Shown: piece by piece, positions 21,584 to 33,454 of the stretch
Numbering within the stretch: position 1 is the first letter of the stretch
How the letters are laid out: each line of letters starts with the position of its first letter
DNA from: Leuctra nigra
Taxonomy: Eukaryota > Arthropoda > Insecta > Plecoptera > Leuctridae
Length of the DNA: 64,000 bases
Direction: 5' to 3'
Assembly: GCA_934045905.1 (NCBI GenBank)
Contig: OW203768.1
Span: 26,751,060-26,815,059, forward strand
Program-made: the position numbers and the translations under genes
The notes under the pieces: model-generated
Database searches by the model: none
What the model saw: the letters and a program-made list of their open reading frames with translations, nothing else
What the model was told of the DNA's origin: nothing

Positions 21584-22821
21584 ATGTCCATACCATTATT
21601 TATGTATAGTCATCTTCTCTAATTATCAATACTATTTAAATTTAGTAATTTGTAATGCTGGTGTAAATTTAAGCAAACGCACCTAGAAGCATTCAATTTT
21701 AAATCCTGGAAAATACTAATCGACGGATATTGTCGCCTATTAGAGTTGTTAGATTGTTTTGAACATACCAACTACGTTTATTGGAGTACGCTTTGGCATG
21801 AGACCCAGGAAACCAGATCCTCTTGGAATCACAGGAGGAAAGCCGAATAACTGGCGACAAACATCATAAGTCCATCGCAACCAAGAACCTTCTGGATTCG
21901 GCCATTGCTCGAACACATCAGTTTCACCGAACACGTAGGTTGGAACAAGAGTTGACCTGGAAACAGATAAAATATTATCTAGATTACTGTAATGTTCAAG
22001 CAGAGATTATAACTTCACATTCAAGTGTATAAATGATTGACGATGAAATATGAGGAAGCGAAATACAACTAATGAACAGATTGTATCACTGATAATGAAC
22101 ATAATCTAATTTTGAATATAAACAATGGCGTATTATATAATTAAGATTTCAATCTTGATTTGTTTCGTTCTTACCCGTTTTGCAACGCTAATTTAATGAA
22201 CCCCTTTCTATTTTTGAGCACCAACTCATGGATTCCCGGCTTGCTCTTCACACATTCGGCTACTCCTCCAACGACTAATACCACGCCACTTCCTTTGCCC
22301 GGATCGCTGAGCAGATAATTCAGACTCTCTCTTGAAGCTGAGCAACATCCAATGGACAGGAATAACTCTCGCAACAACGGCAACATCATGTTTATTCTAG
22401 TTGTTCCTCCCGAGAAACGAATGCCCCGGAACTTTTCCTTCAACTTATAGTGTTCAGTGCCAAAACCTAACATTGCTCCGTAAGAAAATATTCCGTGAGG
22501 AAAAGTGCATATAAAATGATTTTTCTTTAGATCCAATTCGGCAGTTTTGATAACATTGATGGGGAAATAGTCTCGGCAATGTTTCCACCAACTCCATCTT
22601 CTGACCCAGTCATAGGGTCGTCCTCCGTGATCTGTGATATGTCTGTCTCGAATGCGGAAGACGATGTAGAGGAGAGACAGCCAGTAGAACCGAGTGGAGA
22701 GCAGATATAGAACCAGGAAGACACCCGCTGGTCCCAATAACATGCCACATAAACCGACACCAAATACAGACAGAGCTTGTAACTGACGGTCAACTGTCGA
22801 GTACTTCGAGGTGGAAGACAT
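20336..22821 (-). CDS. DGAT2: Diacylglycerol O-acyltransferase 2 (DGAT2/MOGAT family)
   Basis: Coding exons on the minus strand are 22821-22175, 21956-21769 and 20493-20336; phases 2 and 1 join in frame to give 330 aa. An AG acceptor abuts the ATG (TTTCAG then AATG), so an upstream 5' UTR exon is likely. The N-terminus has a hydrophobic hairpin (residues about 16-57), the ER-membrane anchor of the family. The acyltransferase motif reads FPHG (107-110), where most DGAT2 proteins have HPHG. Further landmarks are SRESLNYLL (163-171), VVLVVGGVAE (180-189), RKGFIKLALQNG and PTYVFGETDVFEQW. DGAT2 makes triacylglycerol from diacylglycerol and acyl-CoA at the ER and lipid droplet. The length is close to the usual 330-390 aa and there are no stops. 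Intron 2 hosts a jockey-like remnant. Confidence 0.9.
20660..21592 (+). pseudogene. jockey/CR1-type LINE 3' remnant in DGAT2 intron 2
   Basis: The region from about 20747 encodes RT C-terminal residues (LVEALIISNLNYCDIVYGPC, then VGRIQKVQNSCARFVFNI). After a frameshift near 20940 it continues with RRSLHLTCATHKI, TGEPKYLNDKLRKR and FSYSASVAYNT to 21210. The 3' UTR ends in a (TTA)n tail at about 21552-21592. The 5' part of the RT and the endonuclease are absent. A second, shorter copy of the same 3' end is at 47487-47880. Confidence 0.75.
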
Positions 22822-22850
22822 TCTGAAATAATATTAAATATGATTAGAGC

Positions 22851-22925
22851 AGTGGTACTCAACCTTTTTGACTTGCGGGCCAAAAATACGAATTTGCTTT
22901 TGTTGGCGGGCCGCATTTTTTAAAA
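22851..22925. mobile_element. One terminus of a hAT-type repeat
   Basis: CAGTGGTACTCAACCTTTTT followed by GACTTGCGGGCC is the common terminus of hAT-derived repeats (CAGNGGTTCTCAACC). The opposite end was not found. It lies just upstream of the DGAT2 coding start. Confidence 0.55.
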
Positions 22926-22959
22926 AATTATGACAATATTGCCCATGTGATCAGGTAGG

Positions 22960-23170
22960 TTCATTCCAGACGCGTAGGAACTACTTTTATCAAGGAAGGG
23001 GGGTGAAGCCCCTCAGTTTTAGCATCGCAGGGCGTTTTTTTTAGAATTTAACCATTTAAAAGTGATTATGGAATCTGAAATGCACAAACTGAATCAAACT
23101 ACCCTCCAATTGTTGCCCCGCAGGGCGTTTTTTAGAATTTAAGCAACTTTATAAGTGATCCATCCCACGT
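22960..23170. repeat. Dispersed repeat with CGCAGGGCGTTTTTT motif
   Basis: GGCGTTTTTTTTAGAATTTA preceded by a G-run and CCTCAG recurs twice here (about 23025 and 23120). It is found again at 48615 and 48865, and inverted near 270. It is probably an old element with a homopolymer C/G tract. The following 23170-24140 shows no gene. Confidence 0.5.
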
Positions 23171-24149
23171 GCCTGGTTCATTCAGTGTTTTTTGCTTATT
23201 ATGAAACGAATCGAACAATATTTCGCACGCCAAACCAAACACGTTTTACAATTTTCGGATTTGATAAATGGCTTAATTTTCGTTGCATCAAGTATGAAAT
23301 TTAATTTAAGTAGCTTTCCTCGTATTTTCAGCCTGATGCGTGGATCCTAACATGACAACTCTCAAAATATATCTCGAATGAAATGATAATTTTTAAATAT
23401 AATTTTTTAGTAGTCACATTTTATGAATAAATAGGTATTTGAAACATCAACTAGGGGGGCCACAAAAAAATCATTAAATTCTATCTCGATACAATATACT
23501 TAGCGAATCTCTATTTAATCATTACTTATTTATATTTTAATACCATAATAACAATTATTTTGTAGAAACGGTTTAAGTACGGCAATGTGTCTTAAGATTT
23601 ATTGATAAATCGATTCTTCATGCAAGCTTGGCATGCGAATTCTCTCTTATACTTTGAATATATATACCTGAATGCAAACTCAATTATCTGCTTTTTACAA
23701 AATCCGATGTCTCGAACAATCAATATAATTACTTTATTTTGAAGAAAATAATAATCATTAAACACAGTTATTGTAATATTTTCACAGAGAGTTTAATGTC
23801 AGAATGACCAGCTACCAGCTTGAAGTGAAACAAATGACTGATAATTGATATTGCCGCAAGTAACATGGCCATACAATGTAGACACGTGACGTCAAGGTCT
23901 GCTTCCTCGGGGTTACTACAGTTTCATGCGTTTCACATGTAATTAAATCTAACTAGAGTAATTGACGTCATGCCCTAAGATACAACGAGATTTTATTGCG
24001 TTGTCATAGCGGTTGTACAGTAGCATATTTTACAACCGCCTTCAACAATTTCAAACTGCAACTGAATTGATTCGATAATCACAAAGTGATGGTAACTTGC
24101 AATTGATGAGTGAATTCAGTGAGTGTTTGAAGTGTTTCATTGACTTCTT

Positions 24150-24562
24150 GGTCTTGACCGTAACGCGGTGGTGGGGTTTGTTTTAGCTAATGATCTACTG
24201 CAGCTACGCCGGCGAGCATATGCTCATGAGTAAGGGCTACCCATGCCGGATAGGTCAGTGGTGAGGTCCAGACAAAACGCAGCCAGCATGTCCACCCTTG
24301 AGTTTGCGATCCCCTCGGGCCGGTCTCCCCCTCGAGATGGTGATCCTCCTGAAATCGGGTCCCGCCGTCCGAACTCTCACGCCCCCCCCCCCCCCCATTC
24401 AGGCCTGGCCATCTTATCAGTACTGGACTCCCCCGGACCAACCCGTTAGTTTGACCCACCCCATGTCCTCCACTTATAATCAATAAAGTTTTAAGTGAAA
24501 AATTATGTGCGCATTATAACCTCGTCGTTGACGCGCCATAATAATCCATAATAATCTAATAT
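24150..24562 (+). repeat. Dispersed GC-rich repeat X copy
   Basis: It runs from GACCGTAACGCGGTGGTGGG through GCCGGCGAGCATATGCTCAT to the end signature CCTCGTCGTTGACGCGCC and AATAATCTAAT. A C-run lies at about 24383-24396. Confidence 0.65.
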
Positions 24563-24674
24563 AACTATGTGGTGCATATCATTAATCGAAATATTTGATA
24601 ACAAATTGGGATTTTATATTAAGAAATAAATTCATACATTAAACATACATCCATTTTATTACCAATATACAGAA

Positions 24675-24800
24675 TGAGAAAGTAGGTTTCTGTGGAAAAC
24701 TTCCATGGAGTCAGGATGATATGAAGGGATGTGCGTTGTGAAAAATATCCGACCGAATCGGGTCTCGTACAAGAGAGCTCTACCAACTGAGCTATAGGTT
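24675..24800 (-). mobile_element. Partial tRNA-core fold-back SINE
   Basis: It carries the arm AGTAGGTTTCTGTGGAAAAC, then GATATGAAGGGATGTGCGTTG. A truncated inverted tRNA-like core follows, ending at GAGAGCTCTACCAACTGAGCTA, the complement of the A-box region. Same family as 15003-15218 and 53291-53480. No TSD was recognised. Confidence 0.65.
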
Positions 24801-24905
24801 ATAAACTGGTCGCTTGTTAAGATATTTTTGTATTGGAGTTACTTCGTGTCAAAATGTTTTACGCGTAAGAAATATTACATAGATTTTTTATCTTCAAAAT
24901 ACGTA

Positions 24906-24911
24906 TTTATT
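24906..24911 (-). terminator. Polyadenylation signal of JHBP-B
   Basis: AATAAA on the minus strand about 55 bases beyond the TAA stop of JHBP-B. Confidence 0.6.
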
Positions 24912-24966
24912 GGTGAGACGCTTATGGACGATTTATATTTTTAATGATTGATATGGACATATGACA

Positions 24967-27900
24967 TTACTTTGGTGGATATAAGACGTCGAAGGGAAAA
25001 TTCTCGCTCAAGAACAACGTACTGGTCTTGAAAAGCGAGCCCAGGAAATTGCCAGAAGTAGGACCGAACTCTTCAAACATGAGTCGCCAATTGTCATTCA
25101 TCAGTTGGTTCATGGTCCGTCCTGTGCACAAAAACACAATCAAGGTAAGTTTTGTGCAAAACAAACAGAATCAATAGTTCTGTAACTGTGATGATATTCT
25201 TGACTGAATAACAATGGGAAAGAGCATTTTGTTCCCTTTCAAGGGGACCAGGTTGTGAAAAATTTGATATTTGAATAAAAAAAAATTATTTTAGATTATT
25301 TTTTTGGAGTAATTTTACTATATAAATCCGCAAAAAATACAGAATTAAACAATTCTTTCCTATCAAAAAAATAATCATTTCGTAAAATTCTATTTTTTTT
25401 CGCTCACGGACAACTATATTATATTATTTGATATAACTTTTAATTTTGGACAGATATTTTGTTGATTTTGATTTTATTCAACTCACTTTCAATTCATAAG
25501 GTGCATTACATGTAATCAGTTTCAATGAACTGTGTGCAGTGCCCTTTTTGTCAAGGTAAAACACTTTTGTATTGTGTGTCATTTTTATTTCAAGTAAATA
25601 CTTTCAGCGCTGTTTTCTCACATTTAGAAAATATAAACTTAAAGGAATAGTTCAGTTTACCTTCTAGCAAGTCTTAATAGATAACCACATTCAATTCTAA
25701 TTCATATAAAAAAAAGAAAAAAAATCCATCTCCCATGGATCATGAGCATTGCGCGATTTCCTGACTGGCTACTAGTCCGAGCTGTGACGTGCTAAGAGGG
25801 TAGCTCGCCTGCACAGGTAGACGCGTCCAGCTGTCTAGGCGGGGGAGTTCAACGGGCCGTACGGGGGGAGTATTTGTTATGATTTGATATTTCCCATTCA
25901 ATCATTCAAAAATCAGTTCAATAATGGTTTATATAAATATCTATAAATATCGTTCAATACTGTAATTGCAACGTTTCCCTGTAGTTGGCGGTAAGTTTGC
26001 CCAAGTGTTTTTTACGTGCGATACAAATAGTGTAACCAATACCTATTTTTACTGTCTGGAAATCATCCGTATATATATGAACCAAAGTACACCAGTGAAG
26101 AAAATCAGGAAATTGCCGAATTAAAATTCGCACAAATTATTATCGTTTTAAATTGTGCATCCATTTCTTGTAAAGCTGGAGATATTTGTCTTTATAGGAA
26201 ACTTCGCGATATACTTGTGACACCATTGAATTGTAATCTCTTCTTACAATTCGACAATTACAATTACCCTTGTCACAAGAATAACAAATAAAAGCAAGTA
26301 CTTTACACACACGATCTTAAAATCCGAAGAGAAACTGATAAGCGCGAATATCAGGAATAAAGCTACATAATAAGCATGTCGGTGTGCTAAGAATCTCTGA
26401 AAACAAGACAAATAAATAATAATTAACAAACCTTCTGCTAACTATGAAAGATAAGAACTGAACATTTTGTACAAGTACTACGTTGACAAAAAGCAAGAGA
26501 TATTTACAGATTTCTGAGAATAATTCATTTCCCCGGAATACGAGCCTGTGCAGGTAGCGCGTTGCCCTACCCCCAATGAAGTGCGGTTGACTGGTCCCCT
26601 CTTAAGACGTCACGAAAGGGTCGGTTTTCTCGCAGTAAAAGTGAGATAGAATGGTACACATGAGATCCAAAAATTTTCAAAACATATGTCTATATCAGAA
26701 ACTGTATGAAACACCCACCACAGAAAATTTTTAGAAACCCGAACTATTACTTTAAGGTACATTTTTCTCAGGAAGTACAAGTGCTAGGCACCTCATTTTT
26801 TTTCATGCTAGCTGATGGTATTTTCCTTAAAATAGACCTCTATGGTGCATGTGGTGTAAATATTTGGTTCACAAATATTTCGTAAGTGACAAAAAAATTA
26901 TTCACAAAAATTTGTGTCGAGTAAATATTTTTTTATTTAAAAACTATGAAAGTGAGAATTTCCTCCGAGGTCTATTTTGTCAATAAAGTAATAAACAATA
27001 GTTGTGCAAAATTTCAGTCAAATATCTTGGATAGTGTTTAAGAAAAATGTACCTAAAGTAGATACAATTTTACATGTTAATCCTTCGCAACCATGTCCCC
27101 TTCAAAAACAACCTCCAATCCTATCACACGAAATATTTTTAAGTTAGTACCTATACAAACAAGCATATATACAAGTAACCTACTAATCAACCAATGACCT
27201 AGATAATACAAATATTATAATTACCAAGAAGTTTGTCGCCGTTGAAGAGATTGTCGAACTTGAAGTGTGCTTTCTCAGTGGTGATCTTGACTTTGGGTGT
27301 GTCATATACGGCATATTTCTTCCCATCAGGCTTTGTTTTCAAAGTGTACCTAATTAGATTCGCCACACGGAATTTTTCTGCAAAATATGAAATTATTATG
27401 AGCATTTAATTACATCAAGTTTTTCAAGTACAAGTAAAACGTATGTTGGTAATTGGTATACAAGCATTATTCCATTGATAAACAAGATTTCTTAGAAAAT
27501 AATATAAAATCTTCGAAGAGTTTTTTAATCGATTTTTATCAATATCTTTTACCAATGTTATTGTTAACAAAATAAGGCTTTGTACGAGTATTCAGAAGAG
27601 TTCAATGAAAATAATTCCATACCTTGTAATGGTTTATTAGATTTACTTTGTCTAACAGATGTTTAGTGCCCGAAAATTAGTAAAATTATGGCACTAAACA
27701 TCTGTTGGACAAAATAAAACTAATAACTTTATTCAAACTATGAAATGATTTTCATTGAACTGTTCTGAATACTTGTACAAAGCCCTATTTTGTTAACAAT
27801 TATATTGGTAAAAGATATTGATAAAAATCGATTAAAAAACTCTTCAAGGCCACGCTCACTACTCAGCCCTCTTAATACATGGGAAGTGCCTATGATAGCG

Positions 27901-30900
27901 ATCTTTTAAACTTCTCTCTTGCATGAATTTCCTGGAATGACCTTCACAAAGTCAAACTATATGTAGAACAAGTGTTACGTTTTCTAGGTCGGTATAGCTG
28001 ATCGCCTCCGAGCTTGTTGATAGGGGTGTGTCGAGCGGCCGCAACGGACGCCTCGAATCTACATTGCTAATCATATAGGAAAACCCCTAGCTTTTTTAAA
28101 ATTTATTAGCGATCTTTCTCAAAACCTATACATGTCCAAATTAGTATAATATAATTTGGTGAATCTGTGTGCACAATTGCATATCGATACGTTAAACGGT
28201 GCGACCTGGGATGAAGCGTCAAAAAGACACACACACACACTAGCAAGTCAATAATTAAAAGAAATTGTTTAGTCACCGAATGTGATATTCATCTTGCCCT
28301 GGCCTGTGATCGGCAGACTCAGCATCCTTCCATTGATGTGATAGTTGCCCTCGATAACATTCCGAGGAAATAGGCAAGTGTATTTAAGCACCTGCTTCTT
28401 GAAGTCCACACTGAAAATAGAGAACATTGAATCGAATCTCCCGTTTGCCTGGTTCCATTGTCTCCTTGTAACTAAGGTAGGAAACATGTCATGATCATAT
28501 CTCTTTATCAGCAGAACTACTCGCTAACGACGTTCAACTATTTCGCTACATAATAGCGAAAGTAGTATTGCATGCCATTAGGTGGGTATTACACTATGCA
28601 ATTTGAGTTGGGCAAATCAAATCTTCCAGATTCAAATTGTCCCAATTGAAATCTTGTTTCAATGTGTCACTTTCATGGTTTGAGGTTAGGTTTGTTTTAT
28701 TTATTTTCATAACAATCGCCCTAAACAACAATTAGCATTCAATTGTTTTGTTAATAATTGATCTTTATATAAGGAGTGATTAAATATAACGAAGTTGCGT
28801 TCTCTTTTTCGAAAATTTGCTTCATTCTAGTGTCCAATCATCTCAAATTGTCCAATTGCAGTTGGGAAAATAGAACCGTTTCTTAACCAAGAATTGCCAA
28901 GATTTGGATTTTTCTTGTCTATCACACTAGCCAAATTGTCCAAATTGAAGTCTGCAGATTTGAATTGCCCAACTCAAATTGCATAGTGTAATACCCACTT
29001 TAGGAAAATGAATATTAACGATGTCCTCGTTCATCTCGTAAATATTTACACAATCGCACTGCTGAACAACTTACTCGACGTCTTCCAGGACGACCTTGGG
29101 AATTCCCCAGATCTTCAAGTTGGTGAGCTTCGTGTTCATTTTGAACGCACCGGAGCCCGAATCCTTGGTGAGTTGTTTGATTCGCAGAGGAATCATGCTT
29201 TCAATATGATATTTTGGATCACCTGGAATCAGGAGAATCAAGAAGATCCTGGCATTTTTATTGTGGCGCCCGTGGTGTCGAGGCAGTAACCTTACAGCCA
29301 CGAAATGTGGAAAGAAATAAGAACATTCATCGTAATGTAACTTGTTCTGATCACATTGAAATTTGCATGGCAATCATGATCAACATTTTATACTAGGTTT
29401 TGCCTAATATTATGTCTCATTATAAAACAGCGTGTGAACTTTTTCCATTAGTGTTGTCAAATTGATAAAATAGGACGATACCAGAAAAAAAGTTTACAGG
29501 GTGTTTTTTATTATATTTTACCTGGTATATAATCTTCTATGTGTATCATAAAGTATGTCCTATGGCCCGGTACAACCGAAGTTAAATTGTGCTGGATTAT
29601 CTACGTTTTGAATTAAATTCAACTGCTTCAATCATTTTTATGTCTAAAAAAAATAAAAAAAATCAGATTACCTTTGGTAATACCGGCCCTATGTATGCCT
29701 AAAACATTGTTCTAAGATGAAGTATCATCAACGATGGATGGGGAAGGATGCAAAGTTTTAAATCTAGGCTCCAAATATTCTCCTCCTTTAAACAGAACCG
29801 AAATTGTTGGGTATAAAAGAATGTACCTTTGACTAAGAAGGGAATTGCTTCTCTGCCACTCTTGAGCGCACATTGTTTGAAGTCGGGTCGCGTTCTGGCA
29901 CACGGTTTGATGTAAGAAGCTGCAAATATCAAGTCAATCAGTCAATAGCCAATTATCCGAGTATATGACAAAATAATAGTATGATTGGTTAAATAAAAAA
30001 TTATTGTTCTGATTGGTGGAAAAGACAAAATGAAAAATATGTCTTAAACTTCATAACGATTTTTATTTGAGTGAAAGAGCGAGCGTCATCCCAGTACGTG
30101 TTTTGTTATTTGTTTTTTGCCTGCACTGCCCAGGTCAAACCGCACAACCAACCGATCTGAAATTTTGCGCACACACTACGTCATCTATGCGGTCTATGGG
30201 ATCTATTTTGAACGGGATCTTGTGATTGGTTCAAATTAAACAAAATATATACTCTTGGAATGGTTGGTCCAATCAATTTGAAAATTTGGTAAGTCATTGC
30301 AACTAACATTGCCCCCAATCTTACAATTAGCAAAATCCTCCCATTGGTTTATATTTAAAACCTTCTCTCCTGTGATTTTTAAAATTTAAACTAGAGCCGA
30401 TTGAACGATCAAATTAAAACTTCACATGATCATTGGAACCAACATTTGAGGTATTTTTTTTTTGCCAATATGAAGACTAATCTGTCGTTAGTTTCAAAAG
30501 TTATAGTCAGTTTAAGGACATTTTATTCTACTAGAAAAACGCTCAGTGTACTGCGTTGATGAGCGAGCACGGATACGTGCAAAGTATCGAACCGGAAATG
30601 CGTACATAACGCACAAAAACATATACATCCATATTGAATTGAAATATGATCCACTTATTCAACATAAAAGTATGTACTTTTCATCGAAACTTGAAAATAG
30701 CATCTAAGCACCCTGGTACATATAGCAAATCAGATTCAATTCAATTGGCACTGGAAAACAATCATTTCGATACTTCATATCTGACAGATATTAAAACTGT
30801 CAATAAGTGCATATGTTTTTGACAGATTGTGCAGAAAATTTGTAAAATAAGAGACTATGTTGGTCTTAATGACCATGCAAAATATGAGTTGAATCAGATT

Positions 30901-31710
30901 TATATGAGACCATTTTGATAAGTCAAACGGTGGTGTGGCTACAGGACATTTTAATTTAAGCATACAAATGTCAGTAAAATGTCTATTACTTTTGAATTTC
31001 ATTAAATATTAGTCAAAATACACTTAATGCTGGTGCCAATGATGCAAAATTTGGTGATGATCGGTCAACCAATTCCAGTTTTATTGGCACACAGATTTGA
31101 CGTTTCTTTCATATTGCCAAAAAATTGCCAGATCCATTACTTCGTTTAAAATTTAATGCGAAAAACACAAATACACACAAATAAAAATAAAAAACAGAGA
31201 TTTATGCCATAAGTTTCAAGTGGAGACGCTCGCTCCGCTCGCTTAACAATCTTGAAATATTTGAAAAATGTATACTAAATTTTCATCCCTGCCTTCTTGA
31301 TGCTTTAGTTCCACGGCCTGTAGAGCAGCTGATACTTGCAAACGCATATCAAATCGGATGCAGTACGAATGCTCGCTCATCAACGCGTACACTGTGCGTT
31401 TTCCTAATTATCATCTTCTGAAGAATCGTGTCATTGGATGAAAATAAAGATACTAGAGATACTGATGCGTTAACACAGATTTCATGGGATGTTGCCATCA
31501 AACCTTAATCAGCTAATCCTTTTCATTTCGAGTACCGATTTTTATAGTAGTTTAAATTGAACTAATTTTTGAAATTTGACTGATAATAATAATTAGGAAC
31601 ACACAATTAGAACAATAAGTCAAAGATATCTAACATTATTTTGACTTACGTAGCTGAAGCGCCTGTACATAGACAGTCAATGTTAAGCACAGAACTAAGT
31701 AGTTCAACAT
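24967..31710 (-). CDS. JHBP/takeout-family secreted lipid-binding protein B, complete
   Basis: Six exons on the minus strand: 31710-31650, 29919-29827, 29222-29075, 28410-28277, 27377-27225, 25121-24967. Together they total 744 bases, i.e. 247 aa plus a TAA stop, with GT-AG borders and phases 1,1,2,1,1. A signal peptide (MLNYLVLCLTLTVYVQA) is followed by the cysteine pair KPCARTRPDFKQCAL. Next come GDPKYHIESMIPL, KIWGIPKVVLEDVE, GRMLSLPITGQGKMNITF and FDNLFNGDKLL. The C-terminal exon has MNDNWRLMFEEFGPTSGNFL and FPFDVLYPPK, as in takeout/JHBP proteins, which are secreted and carry hydrophobic ligands. Every coding exon up to exon 5 has the same length as in JHBP-A (61, 93, 148, 134, 153), so the two arose by inverted duplication. 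Confidence 0.92.
25634..26757. mobile_element. Possible TIR element in JHBP-B intron 5
   Basis: CTTAAAGGAATAGTTC at about 25639 and GAACTATTACTTTAAG at about 26740 are inverted with one mismatch. GCCTGCACAGG and CCTGTGCAGG lie further in. No coding capacity and no TSD found, so the call is weak. Confidence 0.35.
26749..27060. mobile_element. Possible MITE in JHBP-B intron 5
   Basis: ACTTTAAGGTACATTTTTCT at about 26751-26770 mirrors AGAAAAATGTACCTAAAGT at about 27040-27058. The interior is AT-rich. The TSD is uncertain. Confidence 0.5.
27512..27848. mobile_element. Near-complete palindromic MITE in JHBP-B intron 4
   Basis: The left half begins GAAGAGTTTTTTAATCGATT and the right half ends AATCGATTAAAAAACTCTTC. 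Symmetry continues through TATCTTTTACCAAT, GTTAACAAAATA, TATTCAGAA and TCAATGAAAAT. It reaches a centre near 27684, where CAGATGTTTAGTGCC meets GGCACTAAACATCTG. The arms are about 160 bases with a few mismatches. Confidence 0.8.
27855..28245. mobile_element. Fragment of the CTAG-ending family in JHBP-B intron 4
   Basis: It carries CCACGCTCACTACTCAGCCC and the family's internal tract GGTGCGACCTGGGATGAAGC. It ends in an (AC)n run followed by CTAG near 28238. Diverged from the other copies. Confidence 0.4.
28581..28999. mobile_element. TIR element (419 bp) with TTA TSD in JHBP-B intron 3
   Basis: GGTGGGTATTACACTATGCA begins the element and TGCATAGTGTAATACCCACT ends it. Symmetry continues through AATTTGAGTTGGGCAA. 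TTA flanks both sides (28578-28580, 29000-29002), consistent with a PIF/Harbinger-mobilised MITE. Confidence 0.8.
30070..30530 (+). mobile_element. CTAG-ending family fragment in JHBP-B intron 1
   Basis: GAGCGAGCGTCATCCCAGTA marks the 5' side. CCTGCACTGCCCAGGTCAAACC and the CAATCTGAAATTTTG-type tract match the copies at 10246-11168 and 56110-56408. It abuts another copy of opposite orientation at 30533. Confidence 0.5.
30533..31248 (-). mobile_element. CTAG-ending family copy, downstream side of JHBP-B exon 1
   Basis: Read on minus it ends GAGCGTTTTTCTAGT at 30533. Its interior (ATATACATCCATATTGAATTG, CATTTCGATACTTCATA) matches, in opposite orientation, the copy at 32083-32869. Confidence 0.6.
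31310..31407 (+). mobile_element. CTAG-ending family 3' end fragment
   Basis: GGCCTGTAGAGCAGCTGATA and GCTCGCTCATCAACGCGTAC match 56312-56408. The final CTAG reads CTAA. It lies about 240 bases from JHBP-B exon 1. Confidence 0.55.
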
Positions 31711-31809
31711 TACGACCTTTCAATGACGAACGATACAGTGGGTAGAATTCACTGGGTTGAAGTTGTTAAAAAGTCATAAGAAGTGAGCATGAAAATGACT
31801 AGTGAAAAA

Positions 31810-31818
31810 TTATATAAA
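31810..31818 (-). promoter_or_regulatory. Candidate TATA box of JHBP-B
   Basis: The minus strand reads ATTTATATAATTT about 100 bases upstream of the JHBP-B ATG (31710). Position and sequence suit a core promoter; the start site is not determined. Confidence 0.45.
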
Positions 31819-32082
31819 TGCCACTCATCGTAGACAATATGACTTCCAGCAATATAACTAAAAACGTAATGATTTCGTGGAGAGGTAACTATACGCAGTT
31901 AAGCCGGAAGGTAAACGCCAACTATTACTATAATTTAGATCAATTAGTGTAGTACTACTACTATTTTTAAATTTGATTATATTTAAGTTATGAATGTTGC
32001 TTTGGATTACCAGGATGCAGAAATACATCTATCAATTGGATTAAAAATTTGCATATTACAAAGAATCATTAGACTGGACTTT

Positions 32083-32869
32083 TCAAGCGAGCGGATCGAG
32101 CGACTCCACTTGAAACTTATGGCTCGAATCTCTGTTTTTGTGTCGTTTTTTTTTATTTTTATTTTTTACTAAAGATGCATTACTGTCCGTAGTAGAAGAC
32201 TATTGATTTCCAGCAAAATCGATCCATTAATTTAATCGGAAACTTGATTAGTAGTTAGTAGTACTTGGCTTGGCAATATGAAAGAAACGTCAACTCCGTG
32301 TGCCAATAAAACTGGAAACGGTTGACCGATCATCGCCAATTTTGCTTTGTCATTGGCACCAGCATTAAGAGTATTTTGACAAATCTTTAATGAACTTCAA
32401 GAGTAATAAGCATTGTACTGGCATTTGTATGCCCAATTTAAAATGGCGTATAGCACACCACCGTTTTGATGGTCTCATATAAATCTGATCCAACTCATAT
32501 TTTGCATGGTCGTTAAGAAAGACCAACATTGTGTCTTTTTTTACAAATTTTGAGCCCAATCAGTCACTAGAAAATGCACTTATTGACAGTTTTAATAACT
32601 GTCAGATATGAAGTACCGAAATGATTGTTTTCCATTGCCAATTGAATTGAATCTGATTTGCTATATGCACCAGGGTGCTTAGATGATATTTTCAAGTTTC
32701 GATGAAAAGCATATACTTTTATGTTGATTGAGTGGATTATAATTCAATTTAATATGGATGAATATTGTATATGTTTTTGTGCGTTGTGTACGCATTTCCG
32801 GTTCGAGAATTTGCACGTACCCGTGCTCGCTCATCAACGCGATACACCGAGCGTTTTCCTAGTCTTAGA
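32083..32869 (+). mobile_element. CTAG-ending family copy upstream of JHBP-B
   Basis: It begins TTCAAGCGAGCGGATCGAGC and ends CGCGATACACCGAGCGTTTT then CCTAGT. It is inverted relative to the copy at 30533-31248, so the JHBP-B first exon and promoter sit between two inverted copies of roughly 720-790 bases. Confidence 0.65.
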
Positions 32870-32960
32870 TTAGTGTTGTTTAATGGCGCGTCGACAACTA
32901 GGTAATTTGCGCAAATCATTATATTTTATTTCTTTGATCATAAAGGGAGGTAATTCGTCT
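32865..32960 (-). repeat. Repeat X, end fragment
   Basis: TTAGATTAGTGTTGTTTAAT then GGCGCGTCGACAACTAGG is the (complemented) terminal segment of repeat X. The rest is missing. Confidence 0.55.
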
Positions 32961-33454
32961 AATGCACTTCAAAATTCGTAAATCTGAAATGCTGATCTAG
33001 CAAATCGATTTTCCGAGTATGATTACTTCCGCCGAGTAACTCCTGTTATGTATTGTTCAGTTGGATTTAGGTCGAATAAATCTAGGTTTCTAGTCGACGT
33101 GACATTCAAATAAATAATTTTAATGTAAGTTTTACAACAACGAGATTAGATTTCTCTTATCAAACACATGCTGACGTTTCTATGGTTTACTGGACATCAA
33201 ATCGCATCGTTTAGAGACGTCGCGGATCGTTTTTATCCATCCACTAGCTCTCTCGAAGCCGTCACCAATAGTACAGTACGTTTCCTCAGCAGTCTGCGAC
33301 TGTTATTACGTGGCCGAAGATTTCTAGAGAATCCACTCTTAAACGTTGCAATAAAGTATAGTTTCTATTCACAACTGAATAATGAAATCTGTTGACAATA
33401 TTACACAAGCTAATGCTGTCAACGTTTTCAAGCGCAAAGAGAAAATACGTCATG

